Shown here in pieces: positions 52,990 through 62,212 of a stretch of DNA of 64,000 nucleotides. The notes under the pieces were generated by a model, which was not told where the DNA came from, did not search any database, and worked only from the letters and a program-made list of their open reading frames with translations. How positions within the stretch are numbered: position 1 is the first letter of the stretch; each line of letters starts with the position of its first letter. This DNA comes from Seminavis robusta (taxonomy: Eukaryota; Bacillariophyta; Bacillariophyceae; Naviculales; Naviculaceae): the NCBI GenBank assembly GCA_903772945.1, contig CAICTM010000121.1:1-64000 (forward strand), read 5' to 3'. Both the position numbers and the translations under genes were made by a program.

Positions 52990-53380
52990 CTAGACCTCTG
53001 TGGAAACGTCATTCGTGCCAAATTACTTAAGAGACGATACACCGTGGCATAGGAGACGATCGAAATGATTTAGGAGACGAAAGCAATCGTCTCCTATATT
53101 TACGAGACGATTCAGTAGGAGACATTCCAATTAGGAGACGATCGTTTCGAAATAGGAGACGATCCTAAAGATTTAGGAGACGATACCATACAGTTTACAT
53201 GGTACGCTTAGGAGATGATCCGTTGAGAATAGGAGACGATCCGTTGAAAAGAGACGAAAGATTTAAGAGACGATCCGTTTCGTCTCCTATTTTTAGGAGA
53301 CGAAATCCTTTAAATAGGAGACGATCAAAAGGATTTAGGAGACGATCGGTAGCACGACTCGAGTTTCCACAGAGGTCCAG
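52990..53380. mobile_element. MITE-like element filled with TAGGAGACGAT motifs
   Basis: A 391-bp segment with imperfect ~29-bp inverted ends: left 52990-53019 (CTAGACCTCTGTGGAAAC...) and right 53351-53380, its near reverse complement. Between them the word GGAGACGA(T), usually preceded by A/T-rich TTTA, occurs about 16 times in both orientations at irregular spacing (for example 53052, 53072, 53140, 53157, 53176, 53223, 53300, 53322). No coding capacity. GGGTACCCCC palindromes lie just outside both ends. Confidence 0.6.
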
Positions 53381-53970
53381 AAACCAAAGGTAGGGTACCC
53401 CCCCCCCTAAATCCTGCAGAGCCTAGAAAATCCAGTGTTTTCTTGTAGGGTTATCTTTCAGCAGATAGTGACCGTACCGGTAGTAGGTGCAGGAATCTGG
53501 GTGCTTGCAGATAAGTATGATGCTTGTGATCAGCTTTATACATTGATCAGGCAGGAAAATTTCATTGGAGAGGACGCAACCTACAAGCAATGAAATTTAG
53601 GATGTCCTAGAGGTCAATAGCTTGAAAATGCTATGGATGGGTAAGGTTATACAGTGGATGTTTGAACAAGCTATGAAAATACTAGGCTGATACTAGCATA
53701 GAAGCTACCCCTCCCCTTTCTGGTACATATTCTACGCGGGTCTACGTAGAGCAAGCAGCAAAGTCAAAAGGGCCAAGGGGGGGGGTACCCACCCCTTTAT
53801 CCTGCAGAGTGCAGAGGAGATACCACCGGTCCTTGTGATGGATGAAGAGCTGCTTGCTTTTCGAGTTCTCCAGTTCTAGCTAGCTGAGCTATTTATTTCA
53901 CTTTGCTTTGTTGTTTCGCTCCAATACTTTTCGAAGAACGAAGCAGAAGACACCAAAGAGTAAAAGGAAA
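53381..53970. other. Spacer with GGGTACCC palindromes
   Basis: Contains two related blocks, GGGTACCCCCCCCCCTAAATCC...CTGCAGAG at about 53392-53425 and GGGGGGTACCCACCCCTTTATCC...CTGCAGAG at about 53778-53810. These may be ends of a larger repeat family that also includes the block at about 52910. The 5' UTR of the next gene is at the right. Confidence 0.4.
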
Positions 53971-55002
53971 ATGGCAGTCGGTTGCATTCGTCTTGAAAAA
54001 CCCCCACTTCCAGATCCGCCACCTCTACGCCAAGTGCATTGGTTTCGCGGCGGAATGAAGACAAACAGCCATCCAGCTACCAGTACTTTCCCCTGGTCCA
54101 AACGTCTGGCGACCCTTCAACGTCAACTCAAAGATCAAAAAGAGATTGGGTCCTTCTTAATGGACCGTGTTCAAGTCCGCAGCAGCCAAGACAGTTCCTG
54201 TCGATCGGCGACGTCCTTTGCCTTGCTGTTGTTGCAACGATTGGAGGACGACATTCTCAATGAAATCTCAGCTTTCTCGGGGGTTCCGATCCACCTTTCC
54301 TGTTCTTGCTGCAGCAATAGCCCTACTCTCATTTTTTCACACCAAGGCAAAGAGATCAGTGTAGAAAGTGACAAAGCTGAAGCTGAAGAACCAATTGTGA
54401 CACCCGCTACTAGCAGTACTTTCAGTTGTCTTTCCGCCGTTAGATATTCTGACTGCACATCTGGTAGCAGTGGCAACTATTCGTGGTGTAATGCGTTAGT
54501 TGGGAGTGGGTTTGTCAGTTTGGCTTGCACCGAGACAGGCCTTTCGTATGGGGATACTAGTAGATCCTTATCGTGGCAAGAAATTAAAAAATTTGCTGTT
54601 TCTATGGAATGCAAAACCGAAGGTGAGTTGCTTATTATAGAACTTGTACGGTACTCGCATTTCTGCGAATTGGTTTACGATGTACCCACTCATTACTATT
54701 AATAATGGACGCAACACAACGCAACTTGAAACACAACACCAGATCAGGAATACGCTCAAGTGGTAAAGATGCGGTCGGGGGGCCGGTGTGTCTGCGTTCG
54801 GTTTGATGGTGTGACAAAGTTTGGAACGATTTCTACAGCTATGCATATGAGGTCGGGCCCCTGGAAAATTAGAGCTGGAGATATCGTTCTTGTGGAAAAA
54901 TTACCCAAATACAAAGACAATGTCGTGTTCAAATACACTGCTAATCAAGCTTGTGGTTTAAAAAGCCATATGACGCACCGGAATCCTCGGCCAAGTTTTT
55001 GA
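53971..55002 (+). CDS. eIF1A-like OB-fold domain fused to unknown N-terminal region
   Basis: Two exons, 53971-54622 and 54743-55002, joined in phase 1 (GAA G|AT CAG); 303 residues. Exon 1 encodes about 217 residues of unknown type, Ser/Cys-rich in the middle, starting MAVGCIRLEKPPLPDPPPL. Exon 2 matches translation initiation factor eIF1A: DQEYAQVVKM, GGRCVCVRFDGV, IRAGDIVLVEKL and VVFKYTANQACGLK, that is, the OB fold and following helix. The canonical basic N-terminal tail is replaced by the 217-residue extension. The zero frame ends soon after the domain (SF, TGA at 55000-55002), while the -1 frame continues with protein-like sequence to 55163. True eIF1A is highly conserved; this is a diverged relative with a possibly different role. 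Confidence 0.7.
54957..54963 (+). promoter_or_regulatory. Candidate -1 frameshift heptamer T TTA AAA
   Basis: In the reading phase of the eIF1A-like exon the sequence is GGT TTA AAA AGC, so T TTA AAA sits exactly as X XXY YYZ. Slipping back one base continues as KKPYDAPESSAKFLTRFVLD and onward to 55163, resembling the eIF1A linker (LKxxGELPE-like) and an acidic tail. It could instead be an old frameshift or a missed splice. Confidence 0.35.
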
Positions 55003-55163
55003 CGAGGTTTGTGTTGGACTTTGTGTTGGACGTTGTGTTGGACAAGGGGTCTACGCGGGATCACACGAGTATAGAATTTACGATGGGAGATGCAGATGCT
55101 TCCAAGCTTTCCCAATTCATGCTTGAGAAACAGCAGTCCTCTGACTCGAATCTATGTGAGTGA

Positions 55164-55929
55164 CTCAGTCTGCACGCCAGGAAGAGTCCTCCCTGAATGG
55201 AAGGATAAGCGGTCTAAACCCAAAAGAACAATCGTCCGAATTCTTGTTTGATTTGCTTTTGATAAATCCTCTTGCCTCTTTCAAGCTGCAGCTCCAGATG
55301 GCACAGAAGAACGAAAGCGGAAACGGGGAACGCACCCAACAGCCCAAGCCAGCAGGGTGCCTTGCATCTAAGGTTGAAGGAGGCAGCGTTGAGCTGAGTT
55401 ACACCGTGTTCATCGCATTGCACTTCAAGAAGCTGCACCATGTTGACGTACTCCGTACCCAGGTACCAGCACCTGGTACCGGCAGAGGGTATGTAGTTGC
55501 CCCCCTCTTGTCCACACGCTAGCGGGCTACCGTACTTAGCAACGTACCGTATTAGCTGGCTGCAAGAGGTATTCGGATGCCAAAGCCATCAATAAATCTT
55601 GGTAATTGGCCACACTTCCACCGCGCAAGGAGCTGCACCATCTGGCTGATGAGATAGATTACCAGCACCTGTAGATAGATGGTACCAGGTAGCCCCCCTT
55701 GTCCACACGCAACTGGGACTTCGTAGCTAGCTAGAAGTGTAAATTAGCTAGCTGCAAGAGCCAAAAATCGTAGTCTCATAGATCCTGATGTACTTGGTTT
55801 AAAAATAGATATTGCGCAATATACAGGTTGTCGCGCTTTTCTTTCTACTGGTACAAGACTCCTTTGTAACTCAAAGGTACCTGGGATCGAAGCGTGCAAA
55901 ATCCAATTATGGCTTCCTCCAGGTATTCG
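55164..55929. other. Spacer with a diverged direct duplication
   Basis: Two blocks with the shared words CAGCACCTG, GGTACC, GCCCCCC, TTGTCCACACGC and TAGCTGCAAGAG lie at about 55468-55575 and 55660-55765. A 120-codon frame at 55160-55522 ends in the first block and is not convincing as a gene. Confidence 0.45.
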
Positions 55930-58900
55930 CTATTGACTTTCAGGTTTCAGGACACGGACCTGCACGGCCACATCTTGAACCACAATCTCTCCTGTCTTGA
56001 ACTTGGAATGCGCATCATCTGCGGCTTTGGGACTGCGGAAACGAACCACTCCTGTTGGGTTCGGCAAATAAATGAATACAGACGGTGAGCAAGGAGTACG
56101 GCAGCAAACACTCCAATTCTCCACCATGAGCAGCAAGCATGCTATTCACAATAAGAATACGTACCAAAGCCACGTTGGTTGGATGCCACAGCCGCATCGT
56201 CAATGTGCCCAAAGCGCCGAAAGGCTCGCAATACGTCGTTGGCTCGGACCGTCTTTCGCATCCCCGATAGAATAATCGTCGTAGGAGGAAGATCGTTTGC
56301 CAGTTGCAAATTCAGCAAAAAGGCGCATTCATGAATGGTCCTCGAGGCGTCGTCTGGCCCTAATATTCCTTGCCGTACGCTTGTGACCATCTTGTTAAGC
56401 ATCAACTGCATAAAGGTTTGTCTGTAGCGCACGAGAAGAAAGAGGAGAGGAAAAGATGTGAGGTGTCTCGTTCGCATCTACCTGAAGCCCGTCCGTCGTC
56501 AAAAGAGCAGCTTCCAACAACTTACTTGTCATCGACCGACGAACCCTCGTTTCGTTTCATCCAGTCCGTCACCTCCCACAATGCATTGGCTTCAATCTGC
56601 ATGGGATCCGACGCACCCGCCCAGAGCAACCCCGACGCATTGTCGCCACCGGGCATGAGTGCCATGGTCAGTGCCTGACTCATCATACCATCCATGCCAG
56701 TGACATTGTCTTCCACATCCGATCGCATCTTTTCCAGATTCTGATCCTTGAATCGATCCAATTCATCCAACGGAGACAGCTTGGAATGTCGTTCCAACGG
56801 ATCATCCACTTCGGCCACCAAATCTTCTTCTTCGTCGTCATCATCATCGCCTTGTCCATTCGACAGCAGCGACGGATTGGACAAGATGGATTCACTGGTA
56901 CTGGGAGACATGACCAGATTGTTGCCACCACCGCGCTGCATTTGGTAATTGGCCATTCCATCTCCGGAACTACTCAGTGGACTTGTCGCTACCGTGACAT
57001 CGTATCGACCGCCTCGACTGGTTTCTACCGTTCCATGCTTGTTCCGTCCTCGTGCACCACTGCGTGACGAATGTTCTTCGGCCGCATTGGCCGACATGTT
57101 TTCCATGAGCAACTGTTGCATTTTGGATTGTCGTGTCTTGTAGAACCATGCCATGCCGGCCAAACTCGCCAGTGATACAATGGCCACCACGATAATGACA
57201 ATAATGAGTGTGTTTTCATTGTTGCTACCATTGCTTCCTTCGCCGTCATTGTTACCAGTCCCATCGGCTCTCGACGCAATCGCTTCGGTCAAGTTCTCAT
57301 TGAAAAAGCTCGGCCCCAAGGTCGGACCATCGGTCGGTGGCGGTCGCTCTGTAGGTTCCAGCGTGGGAAAGTAAGTGGGCTGTGGTTCGGTCGGAAAGTT
57401 GGTGGGACTTTCACTGGGCATTAACGACATGGTTGGTGCCGACGACTTGGTAATGAATGTAGTGACTTGTTGGATTTGCAATTCATTGCTGGCATTGAGA
57501 TGCAATATCTCTGTCAACATGGGATTGAACCATGCCGCACTATCGGCGAGATTATAGAGGAAGAGCGTGGTAAAGTTTTCGAGGTCTTCACTGTCGGACG
57601 TGTACCTCATTCGAAATGGGTAAATGTACGTGTGCCGGACGGATGAATCGGATGCTTCTTGAATGCGCCGTTGATCGAGTATAGTATTGGTTGTAGTAGT
57701 TGTTGTTGATGATGTCGTGGTTGTATTGGTCGTGTTTCTCTTGTTGGCGGATATCCATCGCTTCCATTGTGATCTAGTTTTTCGCCACGACGGTGGCAAT
57801 AACGTCGCATTCTTGGTAGTACTACTATTCGTTTGTTTTGGTTGTGGTTGTCTCCGTAATCGCCGTCTGGTTTGAGGTGCCGGCGTTGCCGTGGAGATCA
57901 ATTCTTGTTGCGTCGTTGGCGCCAGCGTAACAGGAATGGCTTCGACAATGAAGGATTCGACAAAGAATGTACATTCGGAAACAACCCTGTCGACCGCATC
58001 GGGTGCAAACACCGCCGTTCGACTGACCATTTGGGCACAAAACTCTTCTTCTTGTGATTCGTTCATGTATCCTGCCGTAGGCGGCGCAATGACGGTAAAG
58101 TGTACTTCGACATTTTCTAGTTCGGTTTGATTCGAGACAAAGGTGGGAAACGCCGATGGCGACAACGTGGGCGACAAAGAGGGTGCTTGTGAGGGTGGAT
58201 TGGATGGGAGCGCCGAAGGTGATGATGACAAGGAGGGTGCCGCGGAGATGGAAGGAGCCGCAGAAGGAGCAAAGCTAGCCGATGGAGCCGCGGATGGGCT
58301 TGTAGTGGGAGCATCCGTAATGGCCGCGGTTTCGTTCATGTTGACAATGGCGAGTCGTTCGTACGGAAGGACTCCTATAATCTGTGCCAGTCCAATACTA
58401 ATATTTTCTTTGTTGGTGTTGACATACTCTTGCAACTCTCCTGGTCGATCGGTGAGATTGGCTCTTGGTGAATTGGATCGATAGTGCATTTGGAATGAAT
58501 ATCGAAAGTGGTGTGTTCCATTCAAGCCAGTGAGTTGTTGTTGTTGTTGTAAGAATCGTCTCTTTTTCTTCTTCTTGTTGTTGCTCAACTGTTTGGATGA
58601 CAGTGTTGCGTTTCGTTTGATGGATGGTATTGTTGTCGTGTTGTTGTGCTTTCCTTTTGTCTGTTTTGCTTGCCGTAATGCGAATTGCTTGTTCCACTGA
58701 ACAGACTCTAACCATCTTTGTCTGGCATTATTATTATTATTGTTTGACTGTTGTGGTGCTCTAGTAACGGGAGCACTGGTGGTTGTGGTGGTAGTGACTG
58801 TTGCTTGTGGTGTCGGTTGTTGAGGTTGTGCCGTGGCAGCTTCCACAACGACTGTTGGTGCTGTTGGGAATATAGTACTACTTGTAGTAGCCATGGTTGG

Positions 58901-59416
58901 TGCCACGGTGGGTGCCTCTGTGAGTACCGAAGGAAAGAAGATGAGTTCATCTCCATCGACAAAGAACCCTTGTTGTAGAAAGTAGCAGTCCACGACAATG
59001 AGTTCGTAGACATCTCTCGGCAAGTAATTCCGTTGCATGCGTCCCATGAAGAATTCAAAGAGCGCCACTTCGGTTTCGTTCATGTGTCCTTCTTCTAGTA
59101 GACCACTGCGAATGTCAAAATCCAAATGAAAGTACGCATTGATTTCACCGGGATTTTCCAACTCCACGGTTGGTGCGGTCAAGATCTGTTCCAAGACAGG
59201 TGCCAGTGTCGCCAGGAACGTGGGCGTCGGTTCAGCAGTCGGTTCCGGCGTTGGCTCCATGGTCGGTTCAAATGTCTCCACTTTTGTTGTTGTTGTATTG
59301 CTCATGTCGTCCGCACTACAGCGATGACTGCCGCTTAGTAGCAACAGCAGCACGCCCACATACTGGACCAGCATGGATGTCCTCACTCGTCGTCTTCTGG
59401 ATCGTGTTCGTTTCAT
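55930..59416 (-). CDS. Single-pass membrane protein with Ser/Pro-rich ectodomain and cytoplasmic RRM (paralog A)
   Basis: Three exons on the minus strand: 59416-56526 (in-frame ATG also at 59548), 56421-56165 and 56051-55930; 1089 residues from MKRTRSRRRRVRTSMLVQYV, chosen for its signal peptide. The ectodomain holds two copies of a two-part module: a Cys-containing part (VVDCYFLQQGFFVDG; VVSECTFFVESFIVEA) and a part with FRYSFQMHYRSNS / YIYPFRMRYTSDS, separated by Thr/Pro and PSxxPSxxPS low-complexity linkers. One transmembrane helix (TLIIVIIVVAIVSLASLAGM) follows. The cytoplasmic tail has conserved SPLDELDRFKDQNLEKMRS and EANALWEVTDWMKRN. After a phase-2 intron comes NKMVTSVRQG and an RRM (beta1 TTIILSGM, helix DVLRAFRRFGHIDDAAV, RNP1 RGFG|VVRF across a phase-1 intron). 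Probably a surface protein with an intracellular RNA-binding-type domain. Confidence 0.82.
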
Positions 59417-61188
59417 GCCGCTTCTACCACTTCTACTATTTATAGGAGGTTGTCGTCTTTCTATAATATGCAGATGATGATGTATTGACATTGATGTCTG
59501 CTTGTTGTGTGCGTGGCCTTGGGCTTGGCAAGTCATGATCGTACTCAAACTAGTACTCTCTACTCTAGTAGTATGAAGAGAGAAAGAGAGATCTGGATAT
59601 ACTCAGCGTAGTGAAGTGTAGTGAAGTGCAGTGTGCCGTTCGTAGCGTAGCGTGGATCGGATAGAATACAATATGTATATCTGTCTGTCACGACAATAGA
59701 GGTTCTCAACTCAATCAGTAACGTAACGTAAGCAATGGCAATCGCAACCGCTCTAGCAATCCACTATCAGATGAAGAGATGAAATATTCTATCTTTTGGT
59801 CTCTATTCGGCCAGCCAACAAAATATCATACAAAAGAAAGCCTTGCCTTGGACAACAACCACAACACTACTAGCTCTACTAGACGACTGTACAGCTATCT
59901 CATCAACCACCACACAGGTACTGTAACCATAGCGGCACAAGCAAAAAAAACAGACCCGGCACCACCTTCCATCCTTTCCTCTTGCATGACACAAAAGGAC
60001 ATGCTCGCTTGATTGGCACGGCTGTAAGCCATAAACGCAATCTTTTGCTCTCACGATTACAGAATGTTCTATTTAACGTCTTAACCGTCCACAAACTAAG
60101 TACAGAACTACTTTTAAATGTGATTGATAGCCTTATTCTTAATGTTCCCCTTGTATCCAACCAAAGACCAGCCTCTCGGGCTTCTCTCGCACCGCAAGGC
60201 CGTTCTTCCTTCAGGCAATGGGATTGATTGCCGGTACCATACCGTACATGACATTATAGTCTGGCTTCCGCCATCTAGCTTGAGCTAGCTAGCGAGCGGA
60301 AGTGCAGATAGATAAATCAAGGCAGCTACTCTTACTGTCTAACCGCCAAGATGCTTTGATACCAGCAGCTAGCTAGCGGTACTAGCTAGTAGGCTAACCT
60401 GTGGACTTGCTTTGCTTCCGAACCAATCATTCAATCTGGTCTTCTTGCCACCGCCAACACCACGCATGGTTCCAACCAGCTCATTCAAGTTTTTTTTGCC
60501 TCTACAGGATCAATGACCCAGAGATCCTTCACTCGGAACTTTCTAGTCACAGAGGATTGTTCCAAAACAATGACACACACACACACACATGTAACATCTT
60601 GATCCTTATTTATGCAATCTCTAGAGTAGCTAGCTAGCTAGAGTGAAGCACAAGGCAAATCTTTGCGGAAGCTCCGTCTCCAAACTGGCTGCAATGGACG
60701 ATACCCCTCTTTTCGGTGCGAAAGTAGAGTGTCACCGTTCAATTCTTGGTGAAAGGAGCAGGACTTCTGGCTGGCTGGCTGGCTGGGTGCTGTAGCTACC
60801 GGTACCCCGTTGTCTGGACTGAGCTCCTGATGGATGAAGAAGTAAAGGCTGAACATACACTCAGGTGGCTGCAGTGGTGCTGAAGAGATGGGCTAGAAGC
60901 TCTCGAGAAAAAAAGCATGCTAGCTACTCAGGCTGGTACAGTACCACTCGTCTTGGTGGTTTTGTATGTTGCTTTGCCATAGATAGCTCTCTGCTAGCTA
61001 GCTAGCTAGTAGCTACATCCAGAATGTGAGAAATCGCTCTAAACATGGTATAGCAGGCAGTCCGAAAAGGGTACAGAAAGGGGCTATGTTTCTATCAAGT
61101 GACAGTCTATTTTCCCTGTAGCATCACTTCTATTGCTACATAAAACTGCTGTAGAAAGCAACGTCACCATTCTCGCCCAGCACAGCCG
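59417..61188. other. Gene-poor stretch of 1.8 kb
   Basis: The 5' flank of paralog A, with a possible 5' leader up to 59548. It holds an (AC)n microsatellite at about 60570-60590, GCTAGCTAGCTAG runs at about 60375, 60630 and 60995, and no supported gene. Confidence 0.4.
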
Positions 61189-61707
61189 CTACCGGTAATC
61201 CTGCTTTAGGTACCGCAGCAGCCTCCACGCAAACGTCCAACAGTTGTTCCGCAACAGGTGCAAATTGGGATCCGCTTGATTGTTCTGAAACTCTTGAGCT
61301 TGTTGAACAAGAAGCTGTGCGGGAGAATGATCTAGTGGAAGTGTAGCCATGTCGTCTCGAGGTGCGAAACAACGAAGTTCTCCTGGTACAGCTTTCAGTG
61401 TCAGCAGCCGCAAGAGCGTCGCTGGTTCCGTGGCCTGTTGGGGCACAAAATCAAATTTGTACTTGCTCTCTTCTTGTCGTTCTTCTACCGGTAGTACAAT
61501 GGCTACTTGCACATGAAGTGGCAACCAGGACGGACCCCCTATCAACGGACAGCATTCCAGCTGAATGGGGCTATCCTTGGCAATCAAGAAACGGGGCTTG
61601 GCAACGATTCGAGTGGGCTGTTGCAGAGCATTCGATACAGTGGGAAATGATATTGTAGGCAGCAGCAGAGTCCAACAGAACAGCAATACCATCTTGGTAG
61701 TCGGCAT
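61189..61707 (-). CDS. Secreted or organelle-targeted protein with C-terminal NNCWTF motif
   Basis: A single-exon frame of 172 residues starting MPTTKMVLLFCWTLLLPTIS, a clear signal peptide, followed by SNALQQP, which may be a plastid-type cleavage region (weak). The centre is beta-type (FLIAKDSPIQLECCPLIGG, LPLHVQVAIVLP). The C-terminus is helical with HLLRNNCWTFAWRLLRYLKQ. The NNC-x-TF pattern at a helix start, with Cys as a possible nucleophile, recalls NlpC/P60, LRAT or PPPDE-type thiol hydrolases, but no second catalytic residue could be placed, so this is only a suggestion. Confidence 0.6.
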   Translation of the reverse strand: MPTTKMVLLFCWTLLLPTISFPTVSNALQQPTRIVAKPRFLIAKDSPIQLECCPLIGGPSWLPLHVQVAIVLPVEERQEESKYKFDFVPQQATEPATLLRLLTLKAVPGELRCFAPRDDMATLPLDHSPAQLLVQQAQEFQNNQADPNLHLLRNNCWTFAWRLLRYLKQDYR

Positions 61708-62212
61708 CTTCGGTTTTCCGTAGTAAAAATATTGAAAATGACGTTGTCGGCGTGTTGGCGAGTTGATGCATCACTCGGCATGAAATTCAGCCTCTAAATT
61801 TATAGCTTTTATGGAGTTGGTGTGGCTAGTTTAGTTTAGGGCAGCCAGTCCAAAGACAAGCAGTCATTTGTGTCCACAGAGAGGATCCTCGGGATGGATC
61901 TGACGGGGTGCATCACAATATGCAGGCGTAATAACTTGATATCTATGCAATCTAGAGTGTACTCGTTTACAGTGGAGACTATCTATATTGGTGACACGGT
62001 GATGAGGGTGATGACAGGACATGTTTCGTGACACGGCAAGGAACGTGCTTGCAGGTCGTTGGTATCAACCAACATCCCAACGTTGCTGGAAGTGCAAACG
62101 GAGAGTGGCCCCGCATGGGCAGGTGGGCAAACCACACGGAAAGTGGCTTAGCTGGCCCCCCACACATGAAAAAGTTGCTTTGGGAGGATGTGTCTCAGTA
62201 GTCTAGCACTAG
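61708..62212. other. Intergenic, nothing recognised
   Basis: The 5' flank of the NNCWTF gene and the 3' flank of RRM paralog B. Only short frames. Confidence 0.4.

Noticed and set aside
52990-53380. CRISPR-like array
   Set aside because: The TAGGAGACGAT word is short, in both orientations and irregularly spaced, in a eukaryotic nuclear context; it fits a MITE-like element better.
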